The notes below the pieces were generated by a model that ran no database searches, was not told where the DNA came from, and was given only the letters and a program-made list of their open reading frames with translations. Below are positions 1 to 7,394 of a stretch of DNA of 64,000 nt, piece after piece. How positions within the stretch are numbered: position 1 is the stretch's first letter; every line of letters starts with the position of its first letter. Source of the DNA: DASQUK01 sp963756425 (GTDB taxonomy: Bacteria; Actinomycetota; Acidimicrobiia; Acidimicrobiales; VFJN01); assembly GCA_963756425.1 (NCBI GenBank), contig CAVWNW010000015.1, positions 147,751 to 211,750 of the forward strand. The letters are read 5' to 3'. Position numbers and translations under genes: made by a program.

Positions 1-143
1 GGCGTACCGGCGATCAGAAGCCGGCCCAGCAGCCTCCCAAGGCCCGCAGCGGCGCCGGCGGCGGCGCGAAGTCGTCCAGCGGAGGCGGCGGCCCAGCGCC
101 GAAGCCCCACCCGCGCTCACGCAAGAAGAGAAAGAGGAAGTAG
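1..143 (+). CDS. yidC: C-terminal tail of membrane insertase YidC (5' end outside window)
   Basis: An open frame runs in from the left edge for 46 codons and stops with TAG at 141-143. The residues seen are a Gly/Pro/Ser-rich stretch that ends in a very basic tail (SRKKRKRK). This is the usual cytoplasmic tail of YidC/Oxa1-type insertases in high-GC Gram-positives; the basic end is thought to contact the ribosome. The assignment rests mainly on position: jag follows after 4 bp, which is the standard yidC-jag-rsmG-parA-parB order. No catalytic or membrane part is visible, so the family call is inferred from context rather than from the residues themselves. Confidence 0.75.
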   Translation, partial: RTGDQKPAQQPPKARSGAGGGAKSSSGGGGPAPKPHPRSRKKRKRK

Positions 144-147
144 CGCC

Positions 148-1149
148 GTGGAATGGGTCGTGACGACCGGTCGCACCGTTTCCGAGGCCGTGGAATCGGC
201 CCTCGACAAGCTGGGTGTCGACGAGCGGGACGCCGAGATCGAGGTAGTTCAGGAGCCGCAGAAGGGACTGTTCGGGCGCCTGCGTGCGGAGGCTCAGGTG
301 CGGGCGCGGGTCCGCCCGACCATGCCCCGCCCGAAGGTCGATCGCCGAGACCGCCGGCGCGGCGAACGGCGGGGCCGCGAGGGTGACCGCAACCGGACCA
401 AGGCAAGGTCGGCGGGCCGCAGCGATGGCACGGACGGCAACAGTCGTGCCCGGGGGCAGCGTCGGGACGCGGCGGCGGGACGGGGCGATGGCGACCGGCC
501 CGGCGATGCTGCCGTGGTGACGGAGCAGGCCGACGTGGCCGGTGATGGTGGGCCAGGGTCGGTGGAAGGACGCCAGGCGGCCGCGACTCGCTCGCGTCGC
601 CGCCGGGGTAGCCGGACAGCAGAGGGAGCGAATGCGGTGAGCGAGAGCATGCAGCCAACACAGGCGCCGGCAGCGGCGGAATTCGACATCGAGGGTCAAC
701 GACAGGCCGTCGAGAGCTTCCTCATCGATCTACTGGCGGCATTCAGCCGGTCCGACGCCACCGTGACGGTGACGCTGAGCGAGGACGAGGCGATCGAGGC
801 CACAGTGGACGGACCCGAGCTCGGCCTGCTGGTCGGCCAGAAGGGCGTGACCCTCCAGGCAGTTCAGGAGTTGGTGCGAAGCATGGTGCAGCGCCGCTTC
901 GTTGGGCAGACGCATGCACGAGTGCGCCTCGACGTCGCCGGTTATCGCGCCCGCCGCAAGGTGGCGCTCGAGCGATTCGCCCGGGAGGTCGCCGAGTCCG
1001 TGAAGTCCAGTGGCGTGGCCAAGGCGCTGGATCCGATGGGTTCGGCCGACCGCAAGGTCGTCCACGACGCGGTCAATGAGATGGAAGGCGTCAACACGGT
1101 CTCCGAGGGCGAGGACGAGGCTCGCCGGGTCGTGATCCGCCCCGCCTGA
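148..1149 (+). CDS. jag: Jag/SpoIIIJ-associated RNA-binding protein
   Basis: A 333-residue protein starting with GTG. Residues 1-52 form the Jag N-terminal domain with the typical KGLFGR motif; residues about 60-170 are an Arg/Gly/Asp-rich low-complexity linker; a KH domain follows with its GxxG-type loop (LLVGQKG, about 227-233), and the end (about 262-333) is an R3H domain (RFAREVAESV onward). KH-R3H proteins of this family (Jag/KhpB/EloR) bind RNA and are tied to cell elongation and division. It lies 4 bp after yidC and 5 bp before rsmG, so the three are probably cotranscribed. The linker is long compared with Firmicutes Jag but is common in high-GC relatives. An ATG further in could be used instead, but only the GTG start keeps the whole Jag-N domain. 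Confidence 0.93.
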   Translation: MEWVVTTGRTVSEAVESALDKLGVDERDAEIEVVQEPQKGLFGRLRAEAQVRARVRPTMPRPKVDRRDRRRGERRGREGDRNRTKARSAGRSDGTDGNSRARGQRRDAAAGRGDGDRPGDAAVVTEQADVAGDGGPGSVEGRQAAATRSRRRRGSRTAEGANAVSESMQPTQAPAAAEFDIEGQRQAVESFLIDLLAAFSRSDATVTVTLSEDEAIEATVDGPELGLLVGQKGVTLQAVQELVRSMVQRRFVGQTHARVRLDVAGYRARRKVALERFAREVAESVKSSGVAKALDPMGSADRKVVHDAVNEMEGVNTVSEGEDEARRVVIRPA

Positions 1150-1154
1150 CCCGG

Positions 1155-1790
1155 GTGGACGACACTGGCATGATCGAGGTCCTGGAGCGGAGCCGGGGTC
1201 TCGGCTTCCTCGGGCCCGGTTCCGTGCGCGTGCATGTGGACCACGCCACCGGGTTCGCAGCTGGCATCGAACGTGCACCAGCCCAGTTCCTGGACCTGGG
1301 CAGCGGCGGCGGTGTGCCGGGACTGGTGCTGGCACGGAACTGGCCCGCGAGTCGGGTGGTGCTCCTGGACGCCCGCGAACGCCGATGCCGCTTCCTCCGG
1401 GAGGCGGTGCGCGACCTCGACATCGCCGAGCGCGTGGTCGTTCTCTGGGCACGGGCGGAGGAAGCCGGCCACCGCGATTACCTGCGTGGGGCATTCGACC
1501 TCGTGGTGGCGCGGGGCTTCGGACCGCCCGCGGTGACGGCGGAATGCGGGGCGCCATTCCTCCGGGTGGGCGGAAGGCTGGCGGTGAGCGAGCCACCCGA
1601 CCGTGGCGACGAGGGGGGTCCCGCGGACGCATCCGAGCGCTGGGCGGCCGGTGGCCTGACCCGTCTCGGCTTGGCCGTAGGCCGGTCGTGGACCGATGGG
1701 TTCCGGTACCAGGCGCTCGAGCAGCTCGAGCCGTGTCCCGAGCGGTACGCACGCAATCCCGGAGTTCCGGCAAAGCGACCTCTCTTCTGA
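1155..1790 (+). CDS. rsmG: 16S rRNA (guanine(527)-N7)-methyltransferase RsmG
   Basis: A 211-residue class I SAM methyltransferase (formerly GidB) that methylates N7 of G527 in the 530 loop of 16S rRNA; loss of function gives low-level streptomycin resistance in several bacteria. The SAM-binding motif I reads FLDLGSGGGVPGL (about residues 45-57), followed by the acidic end of strand 2 (VVLLDARERRCRFL), both characteristic of RsmG. The start is GTG at 1155, five bases after the jag stop; there is no room for a separate promoter, so it is part of the yidC-jag operon. Length matches the family. It is followed by the parS-rich spacer before parA. Confidence 0.95.
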   Translation: MDDTGMIEVLERSRGLGFLGPGSVRVHVDHATGFAAGIERAPAQFLDLGSGGGVPGLVLARNWPASRVVLLDARERRCRFLREAVRDLDIAERVVVLWARAEEAGHRDYLRGAFDLVVARGFGPPAVTAECGAPFLRVGGRLAVSEPPDRGDEGGPADASERWAAGGLTRLGLAVGRSWTDGFRYQALEQLEPCPERYARNPGVPAKRPLF

Positions 1791-1801
1791 GCGCGGCGGC
1801 T

Positions 1802-1815
1802 GTTCCACGTGGAAC
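1802..1815. promoter_or_regulatory. parS: parS site 1 (ParB-binding centromere)
   Basis: A perfect 14-bp palindrome GTTCCACGTGGAAC, a close variant of the bacterial parS consensus (GTTTCACGTGAAAC). It is the first of seven related sites packed into the 807-bp gene-free spacer between rsmG and parA (1791-2597). I see no other gene or RNA in that spacer. Confidence 0.93.
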
Positions 1816-1870
1816 GGCCGCCGGGTCTTGCGCCAGCACGGTCCCGGTGCCAGCCGCTGGTGGGTCGTGT

Positions 1871-1884
1871 GTTCCACGTGGAAC
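1871..1884. promoter_or_regulatory. parS: parS site 2
   Basis: Second perfect copy of GTTCCACGTGGAAC, 69 bp after the first measured start to start. Confidence 0.93.
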
Positions 1885-1934
1885 ACGGCTGCTCTCGCAA
1901 AATCGGAATGCCTGATTGCTAGAGCACTCGGGCG

Positions 1935-1948
1935 GTTCCACGTGGAAC
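1935..1948. promoter_or_regulatory. parS: parS site 3
   Basis: Third perfect copy of GTTCCACGTGGAAC, 64 bp after site 2. Confidence 0.93.
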
Positions 1949-2006
1949 ACGGCGAGGTTCTCACAACCACCTCGTTCCCGGCGCAAGGCTCGCCGGCATA
2001 CCGCGG

Positions 2007-2020
2007 TTGCCACGTGGCAC
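2007..2020. promoter_or_regulatory. degenerate parS-like site
   Basis: TTGCCACGTGGCAC keeps the central CCACGTGG palindrome of its neighbours but differs at three outer positions. It falls on the same regular spacing as the perfect sites, which suggests a decayed or low-affinity ParB site. Confidence 0.5.
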
Positions 2021-2080
2021 CGACATCCACGGCGGAGGGCGGGGCCTGCGGGTGCGCGCACTCCGATGCCTTGACCCCGT

Positions 2081-2094
2081 GTTCCACGTGGAAC
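2081..2094. promoter_or_regulatory. parS: parS site 4
   Basis: Fourth perfect copy of GTTCCACGTGGAAC in the rsmG-parA spacer. Confidence 0.93.
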
Positions 2095-2222
2095 AACCCG
2101 AACTCACGGCGGCATGCCCGCACAGGGCTCCTTGGCCTTGCTGCTCGCGTTGACGCGCGGCGTCGGATCTGAGCGTTTGGCGGTTCGCGAGCAGCGTGAC
2201 GACGACCCCTGAGCCCGGCGGT

Positions 2223-2236
2223 GTTCCACGTGGAAC
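2223..2236. promoter_or_regulatory. parS: parS site 5
   Basis: Fifth perfect copy of GTTCCACGTGGAAC. Confidence 0.93.
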
Positions 2237-2367
2237 GCGCGCCAAGGCGTCGCTAGCAGCAGGCCGGGCTGCCGGTGCCAGCTGTCGAGTTCGTGGGAGA
2301 CGGACGCCGCCGACAGATGGTTGTGTTTGACGCGCCCGCGCGATGAACCGCGACACGATCCTGGTGC

Positions 2368-2381
2368 GTTCCACATCGAAC
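2368..2381. promoter_or_regulatory. degenerate parS-like half site upstream of parA
   Basis: GTTCCACATCGAAC has an intact left half and two changes in the right half compared with the perfect sites. It is the copy closest to the parA start (217 bp away) and might be an autoregulatory or decayed site. Confidence 0.5.
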
Positions 2382-2597
2382 ACACGCGTACGCCACTCGG
2401 CGAAAAAGCCGCAGGGCTGCGCCAAAACACCAGGCTTGACCGGGACCCGACGGCCCGAAAGTATGTGCCGGTGGCCGATGGTCCGCCTCGAGATGGCGCC
2501 GATCGGGCGGCGGTCACGTAGTCCCTCTTCGGACCACAACCGCGTTCAGCTTGCCGGGTCGAGTCCGCCCCGGTATCGACCGCTGGGAGCATCGGCG

Positions 2598-3518
2598 ATG
2601 AGTACCCAAGACAGCGGCTTCGGCGGGATCCCCACATCGGCCGTGCTGGAGACCAGGTTCGACGAGACGGGCCGACGTGCATCACGGGAAGCTCATGTCG
2701 CCGAGGCACCGGCCCGCGTGTCGACGCCGTTCGAGCGACCGCTCCCCCGCACCATCGCGATCGCCAACCAGAAGGGCGGTGTCGGCAAGACCACGACGGC
2801 GGTCAACCTCGGCGCCTGCCTGGCCGAGCTCGGCTACCGCGTGCTCGTGGTCGACCTGGACCCGCAGGGCAATGCGAGCACGGGTCTGGGCATCAACATC
2901 CGAGACTTGCAGTCCTCGATGTACGACGTCATCTTGAATGACCTTCCACTCGAGGACTGCGTGGAGGGGACGGCGGTCCGGAATCTCTTCGTCGCCCCGG
3001 CCGCCCTCGACCTGGCGGGTGCCGAGATCGAGCTGGTGCCCGCGTTCAGCCGCGAGATGCGCCTGCGCCGAGCGCTGGACGCGGTGCGGAACGACTACGA
3101 CTACATGCTGATCGACTGCCCACCTTCGCTCGGACTGCTCACGGTCAACGGCCTGGCGGCGGCCAGCGAGGTGATCGTGCCGATCCAGTGCGAGTACTAC
3201 GCGCTCGAGGGCTTGGGCCAGCTGCTGCGGAACGTGCAGCTCGTCCAGCGCAATCTCAATCCCAGCCTCGAGCTCAGTGCCATGGTCCTCGTCATGTACG
3301 ACGCCCGGACCAAGTTGGCCGACCAGGTGGTGCACGAGGTGCGCGACCACTTCGGCGAGAAGGTCTGCCACAGCATCGTCCCCCGAACGGTCCGCTTGAG
3401 CGAGGCGCCCTCGTTCGGCCAGCCCATCATCACGTTCGATCCCACGTCCCGGGGTTCGATCGCATACCGGAACTTGGCGACGGAGGTCAGCGGTGGAGCG
3501 GCGCGGCGGACTGGGTAA
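2598..3518 (+). CDS. parA: Chromosome-partitioning ATPase ParA (Soj)
   Basis: A 306-residue deviant-Walker ATPase that moves ParB-parS complexes apart over the nucleoid. The P-loop KGGVGKTT lies at about residues 58-66, followed by the switch region VVDLDPQGNASTGLG and the Walker B-like MLIDCPPSLGLLT. The frame is open further upstream to 2343, but that part is low-similarity and overlaps a parS-like site; ATG at 2598 gives the normal family length with a 50-residue N-terminal extension that is usual in actinobacteria. The gene overlaps parB by 26 bp, so the two are translated from one message. Upstream parS sites suggest that ParB loading happens right at its own operon. Confidence 0.95.
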   Translation: MSTQDSGFGGIPTSAVLETRFDETGRRASREAHVAEAPARVSTPFERPLPRTIAIANQKGGVGKTTTAVNLGACLAELGYRVLVVDLDPQGNASTGLGINIRDLQSSMYDVILNDLPLEDCVEGTAVRNLFVAPAALDLAGAEIELVPAFSREMRLRRALDAVRNDYDYMLIDCPPSLGLLTVNGLAAASEVIVPIQCEYYALEGLGQLLRNVQLVQRNLNPSLELSAMVLVMYDARTKLADQVVHEVRDHFGEKVCHSIVPRTVRLSEAPSFGQPIITFDPTSRGSIAYRNLATEVSGGAARRTG

Positions 3519-4389
3519 GGGCCTCGGCGCACTCATCCCCTCGGACGTCGCCCAGTCCTCGGCCGCCGGCCTCGCAAGCAGGCCGGGGATCGAAGAGGTC
3601 CCGATCAACCAGATCGACCCGAATCCCTACCAGCCGCGCAACCGCTTCGACGAGGAGTCGCTGGCAGGCCTGACCGCCTCGATCCGCGAGCTGGGTGTGT
3701 TGCAGCCGATCCTGGTCCGCCAGGTGAGCGACGACCGCTACGCCATCATCGCCGGAGAACGCCGCTGGCGTGCGGCCAAGCGGGCCGGCCTCCAGTTCAT
3801 CCCGGTGATCGTGCGCCAGGTGAACGACGAGCTCACGCTCCAACACGCATTGGTAGAGAACCTGCACCGCGACGACCTGAACCCGCTCGAAGAGGCGGCC
3901 GCCTACCAGCAACTGGTCGAGGACTTCGAGCTGACCCAGGAGGAGGTCGCCCACAAGGTCGGTAAGAGCCGCTCGGCGATTGCAAACCTGCTGCGGCTCT
4001 TCCAGCTGCCGCCGCAGGTGCAACGGCTCGTGGCCGAGGGCCGCGTGTCTGCGGGTCATGCCAAGGCGCTGCTGGGCACACCCGATCGGGCGTTCCAGGA
4101 GTCGCTGGCGCGGCGCGTGGCCACCGACGGGCTGTCGGTTCGGGAGACCGAGGAGGCCGTCCGGCAGCGCAACGGGCTGGCGGGAGCGCCGAGCGGATCC
4201 ACCGGGTCATCGACCGGACGGACGAAGCTACGACCGCCAGGGCTGCTCGAGCTCGAAGAACTGCTGGCCGAGCAGCTCGATACCCGAGTGTCGATCAACG
4301 TCGGGCCCAAGCGCGGCCGAGTTGTCATCGAGTTTGCCGACCTCGAGGACCTCGAGCGCATCTATCGGGTCATGGCCGGGTCACACTGA
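3493..4389 (+). CDS. parB: Chromosome-partitioning CTPase ParB (Spo0J)
   Basis: A 298-residue ParB. The N-terminal end (GLGKGLGALIP) is the ParA-contacting segment. The ParB/Srx-type CTP-binding domain follows, with the GERRWRAAKRAG motif at about residues 90-101 and ENLHRDDLNPLEEA after it. A helix-turn-helix region (TQEEVAHKVGKSRSAIANLLRL) reads parS, and the C-terminal 50 residues form the dimerisation domain. Seven parS or parS-like sites lie 1.1-1.7 kb upstream. Start is GTG at 3493, within the end of parA. The downstream gene is convergent and separated by a hairpin. Confidence 0.96.
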   Translation: MERRGGLGKGLGALIPSDVAQSSAAGLASRPGIEEVPINQIDPNPYQPRNRFDEESLAGLTASIRELGVLQPILVRQVSDDRYAIIAGERRWRAAKRAGLQFIPVIVRQVNDELTLQHALVENLHRDDLNPLEEAAAYQQLVEDFELTQEEVAHKVGKSRSAIANLLRLFQLPPQVQRLVAEGRVSAGHAKALLGTPDRAFQESLARRVATDGLSVRETEEAVRQRNGLAGAPSGSTGSSTGRTKLRPPGLLELEELLAEQLDTRVSINVGPKRGRVVIEFADLEDLERIYRVMAGSH

Positions 4390-4415
4390 CACACAAGGCC
4401 TCGAAAAACACTCAA

Positions 4416-4450
4416 CCCCAACCTGAGGATCGGAGGTCCTCAAGTCGGGG
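4416..4450. terminator. Hairpin between convergent parB and trxA
   Basis: Two 14-base arms (4416-4429 and 4437-4450) pair at 12 of 14 positions around a 7-base loop, with CTC/GAG able to extend the stem. There is no long U-run, as is common in high-GC actinobacteria. Placement between the convergent genes parB and trxA fits a bidirectional terminator. Confidence 0.5.
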
Positions 4451-4455
4451 TCGAG

Positions 4456-4488
4456 TCATCCACAGCCTTGCGCACAGGTTGTGGATTA
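4456..4488. promoter_or_regulatory. Pair of facing DnaA-box-like sequences
   Basis: TCATCCACA (4456-4464) and, on the other strand, TAATCCACA (complement of 4480-4488) each differ by one base from the DnaA box TTATCCACA and face each other across 15 bp. They could also simply form the stem of a hairpin. The location close to parB and the expected origin makes a DnaA-binding role possible but unproven. Confidence 0.35.
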
Positions 4489-4504
4489 CCTCTCTTGTTC
4501 AGGT

Positions 4505-4834
4505 TCAGGGCAGGAATTCACCCAGCTCAGCCAGCAGTTGACCCTTACCCTTGGCTCCCACCAGGCGCTTTTGCGGAGCGCCATCCTTGAAGACGATGAG
4601 CGTGGGGATGCTCATGACGTCGTAGCGGCGGGCGACGTCTGGATTCTCGTCGACGTTCAGCTTCGCGACGCTGATCTTGCCCGCATGCTCGCCCGCGATC
4701 TCATTGAGGATCGGGGCGATCATCTTGCAAGGTCCGCACCACTCGGCCCAGAAGTCGACGACCACCGCCTCGGACGCGGCGCCAATCGTCTCATCGAACG
4801 TGGCGTCGGTGAGGGTGGTTATGCCTTCAACCAT
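4505..4834 (-). CDS. trxA: Thioredoxin
   Basis: A 109-residue thioredoxin that reduces protein disulfides in the cytoplasm. The active site is WCGPC at residues 32-36, with the conserved cis-proline in SIPTLIVFK. A longer reading frame exists upstream, but ATG at 4834 gives the canonical length and has an AAGGAAGG ribosome-binding site in front. The thioredoxin reductase gene lies directly upstream on the same strand (99 bp away), so reductase and substrate are likely cotranscribed. The same trxB-trxA pair lies next to sigM in mycobacteria, where SigM-type regulation responds to stress. Confidence 0.96.
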   Translation of the reverse strand: MVEGITTLTDATFDETIGAASEAVVVDFWAEWCGPCKMIAPILNEIAGEHAGKISVAKLNVDENPDVARRYDVMSIPTLIVFKDGAPQKRLVGAKGKGQLLAELGEFLP

Positions 4835-4933
4835 GTCCAGGTGACCTTCCTTCGGTGTGACTGGCGGATGTATCAACGAACCAAAGGGGTGAACAGCGCC
4901 CCTGCCAGGGTTGTTCCCCCTCCCGCAGGCCCA

Positions 4934-5899
4934 CTAGTCCCCCTGGGCCTCGACCCATCGTTCGGCGTCGATGGCGGCCTGGCAGCCCGAGCCGGCCGCG
5001 GTGATCGCCTGCCGGTAAACGTGGTCCTGGACGTCGCCGCAGGCGAACACTCCCTCGACGTTGGTCGACGTGGCACCGTGGCCGAGCCCGGTCACGAGGT
5101 ATCCGGATTCCTCCATCTCGAGCTGGCCCTTGAAGAGGTCGGTGTTGGGCTTGTGGCCGATCGCCACGAAGAGGCCGGACACCGGGAGCGACGTCAGCTC
5201 GTCGGAGAGGACGTTGCGGACCGTGACTCCCGCGAGCTTGGTGTCGCCCTCGATGCCGTGGATGACGTGGTTCCACAGGAAGCGGATCTTCTCGTTGGCG
5301 AACGCACGTTCCTGCATGATCTTCGACGCCCGCAACTGGTCCCGACGGTGGACGATCGTCACCGACCGGGCGAACTTGGTGAGGAAGATGGCCTCCTCCA
5401 GAGCGGAGTCGCCACCGCCCACCACGGCGATGTCGTGCCCGCGGAAGAAGAAGCCGTCGCAGGTCGCGCACGTCGACACGCCGTGGCCCACCAGCTCGGC
5501 CTCGTTGTCGAGACCCAGCATGAGCGACTGCGCGCCCGTGGAGATGATCAGCGAGTCGGCCTCGTAGGTGGGCTCGGCGGCATCGGGATCACCCACCCAC
5601 ACGCCGAACGGGCGGGCAGACAGGTCCACACGGGAGGCCCTCTCCGTGCGGATGTCAGCGCCGAAGCGTGCGGCCTGCTCACGGAAGCGGGTCATGAGCT
5701 CGGGGCCCATGATCCCCTCGGGGAACCCGGGGTAGTTCTCGACCTCGGTCGTCATCATGAGCTGTCCACCGGGCTGATCGCTGGTGGACGAGGGCTCGCC
5801 CTCGAGCACCAATGGCTCGAGGTTGGCGCGGGCGGCGTACACGGCAGCGGTGAGTCCGGCGGGGCCGGATCCGATGACGATGACCTTGCGGGTGTTCAT
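4934..5899 (-). CDS. trxB: Thioredoxin reductase (NADPH)
   Basis: A 321-residue low-molecular-weight thioredoxin reductase that passes electrons from NADPH through FAD and a redox disulfide to thioredoxin. The N-terminal FAD site is GSGPAGLTAAVYAARA; the redox pair is CATC at about residues 143-146; the NADPH site is VVGGGDSALEEA; a second FAD motif GVFACGDVQD is near the C terminus. Length matches the family. It is followed by trxA on the same strand and preceded by a small membrane protein gene and the anti-sigma/sigma pair, as in the mycobacterial sigM locus. Confidence 0.96.
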   Translation of the reverse strand: MNTRKVIVIGSGPAGLTAAVYAARANLEPLVLEGEPSSTSDQPGGQLMMTTEVENYPGFPEGIMGPELMTRFREQAARFGADIRTERASRVDLSARPFGVWVGDPDAAEPTYEADSLIISTGAQSLMLGLDNEAELVGHGVSTCATCDGFFFRGHDIAVVGGGDSALEEAIFLTKFARSVTIVHRRDQLRASKIMQERAFANEKIRFLWNHVIHGIEGDTKLAGVTVRNVLSDELTSLPVSGLFVAIGHKPNTDLFKGQLEMEESGYLVTGLGHGATSTNVEGVFACGDVQDHVYRQAITAAGSGCQAAIDAERWVEAQGD

Positions 5900-5956
5900 G
5901 TGTCCTCGGTGGAAGCGAGTTGTCGGCTCGGGCGAACCTCGGCTCCGTCAACGCCG

Positions 5957-6334
5957 TCAGGCGGGTCTATCTTCCGGCCCCCCGCCGTAGCGGCGGACCC
6001 ACAGGACTACACCGGCGATCACGTACACCAGGCCGAGGATGAGGTACGTCGCCCAGATGTGCTCCTCACCGAAGGCGGCATTGGGCAGGTAGTTGTCGAT
6101 GAGGCGAACGGCACCGATCGTCGCCAGCACCAGGGCCGCCAGCCCGACCAGCACGGCGAACGTCCCGTACACGACGGCCCGGGCCACGGTGATTGCCGGC
6201 CCCGTGGTGCGGTCCCGGACGTTTCCGACCGCCCGCTCGATGGTGTCTGCCGCCTGTGCCGCCCAGTCGCCCGACGCCGGCGTCGGGCTGGCGGTGTCGC
6301 GGTCGTCTTGGATGGATGAGCCCACCTGAGCCAT
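5957..6334 (-). CDS. Small two-helix membrane protein (Phage-holin/Actinobacterial holin-like, function unknown)
   Basis: A 125-residue protein with an acidic, polar N-terminal half and two hydrophobic segments (about 50-72 and 92-112) ending in a short basic cytoplasmic tail. The pattern resembles the actinobacterial small membrane proteins often labelled holin-like, but there is no phage context here. It lies between trxB and the anti-sigma gene on the same strand and so may belong to that stress operon. No catalytic motif is visible, and I do not assign a function. Confidence 0.7.
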   Translation of the reverse strand: MAQVGSSIQDDRDTASPTPASGDWAAQAADTIERAVGNVRDRTTGPAITVARAVVYGTFAVLVGLAALVLATIGAVRLIDNYLPNAAFGEEHIWATYLILGLVYVIAGVVLWVRRYGGGPEDRPA

Positions 6335-6396
6335 GCGCGAAGCCTAGTTGCGGGGCCTCCACGGATCGCTCAGGGTGTGGTGGCGCCGTTTAGGAC

Positions 6397-6527
6397 CTGA
6401 GCGGATAGGCACGTCGTCTGGGCTCACCGTGGTCAGCGCTGCCGGAGGCCGAGCTGTGCGGCCAGGGGTCACGGTCCAAATCCCGTACTGTTCTGTGCCC
6501 ACGTGCGGGCCTATCCGCTCGGCCTCT
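6397..6527 (-). repeat. 131-bp repeated element, copy A (MITE-like)
   Basis: This stretch matches 33523-33653 over its whole 131-bp length in reverse orientation with only scattered mismatches and one-base indels. It begins on the minus strand directly after the anti-sigma stop codon. It contains an internal inverted repeat GAGGCCGAGC/GCTCGGCCTC (6445-6454 and 6517-6526), and its two ends both carry GAGCGGATAGGC in inverted orientation, which resembles terminal inverted repeats. No coding capacity is apparent. It could be a miniature transposable element or a structured RNA element. Confidence 0.75.
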
Positions 6528-7394
6528 TTAGTCGAGCGGCTGGTCGACGACGACCGCGCAGGTCGCGTCGACGGCGACGATCCGTTGCTCGCCGTCCGCA
6601 GCGAGCACCCAGACCTCGACACTGTCACCGTCGAGCGTGGCGCGAGCCTCCAGGACGATCGTCTCGCCGGCCTCCGGGAGCCGTCCGGCGGCAGCGTCGG
6701 CGCATTGGCGAGCCAGCGGGACACCGCCGCCGCCTCCATCCGCCGCGTCCTCATCGCCGGACGCCTGGCCCTGGGGGCTCCCGAACCCCTCGGCCCGGGC
6801 CGACCGTGCACGCTCGGCCAGCGCCTCCGGCGAGTCGACCTCCCCGAGGTCCACGATCCCGCCCGGCGCGACGCTCGGCGCTGCGTGTTCCTCGGCGGCG
6901 CCGCCTTCGGGCGCCTCCTCGGCCGCGGTGCCCGACCGACCGGCGTCGTCGCTGCCAGTGGCGGCATTCCCGGCGGTGTCGGCGCTGTCGCTGCCGGCGT
7001 CCCAGTTGCTGACCAGGACGCCCAAGCCCACGACCGCAAGCACGACGGCGGCGGCCGTGAGCCAGCGACGGCCCGCCGTGCCCCGTGGCCGCCACGGGGT
7101 CTCGCCGCGCCGGCCTATGGGGCTGACCGTGGTCCCAGCGGGGGCGCCGGTCCTGCATGGCTCGCCGGCTTCGTCGCCGGCATCGAAGGCCGCGAGAGCC
7201 GCCGCTAGTCCCCGCTCGCGGGCGACCGCGTCGGGTCCGGCAGGGGGACGCCGCACGGCCTCGCGCACCGCCGCCAGTTCCGCCAGGCGAGCCAGCACCG
7301 CCGGATCGCGCTTGGCTACCGCAGCGTCGGCGTCGGTGAGGAGGCCGTCCAGCAGCGCAGACGCCAGCTCGTCGGGGTCGCGGGGAGCTGTCAT
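6528..7394 (-). CDS. Membrane-bound anti-sigma factor candidate (RsmA/RsmM-like position)
   Basis: A 288-residue protein whose gene follows the ECF sigma factor gene with a 4-bp overlap (7391-7394), the usual arrangement for a cognate anti-sigma factor. The N-terminal 105 residues are charged and cytoplasmic; one transmembrane helix spans about 109-130 (WLTAAAVVLAVVGLGVLV); the remaining 155 residues are extracellular, Ala/Gly/Glu-rich at first and then folded-looking with two cysteines. I see no zinc HxxxCxxC motif, so the sigma-binding fold would be of another type. The function is inferred from context and topology, and sequence similarity alone would not prove it. Confidence 0.7.
   Translation of the reverse strand: MTAPRDPDELASALLDGLLTDADAAVAKRDPAVLARLAELAAVREAVRRPPAGPDAVARERGLAAALAAFDAGDEAGEPCRTGAPAGTTVSPIGRRGETPWRPRGTAGRRWLTAAAVVLAVVGLGVLVSNWDAGSDSADTAGNAATGSDDAGRSGTAAEEAPEGGAAEEHAAPSVAPGGIVDLGEVDSPEALAERARSARAEGFGSPQGQASGDEDAADGGGGGVPLARQCADAAAGRLPEAGETIVLEARATLDGDSVEVWVLAADGEQRIVAVDATCAVVVDQPLD

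Noticed and set aside
1..600. Long open frames on the opposite strand of jag and yidC
   Set aside because: They are shadows of GC-rich codon bias; composition is Pro/Arg/Ala-rich and domain-free, while the plus strand encodes clear Jag domains.
1802..2381. Regularly spaced identical 14-mers that look like a CRISPR array
   Set aside because: The repeats are self-complementary parS palindromes with irregular spacing and no spacer-like conserved lengths; no cas genes are present.
1791..2597. The rsmG-parA spacer as the replication origin
   Set aside because: It has no DnaA box cluster or AT-rich unwinding region; the parS sites explain it better. oriC is expected left of the window near dnaA.
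4481..6319. A 612-codon plus-strand frame over trxA-trxB
   Set aside because: It is antisense to two well-supported genes and shows only His/Val/Gly-rich mirror composition.
5957..6334. Phage holin suggesting a prophage
   Set aside because: There are no phage genes nearby, and the protein sits in a conserved chromosomal redox/sigma locus.
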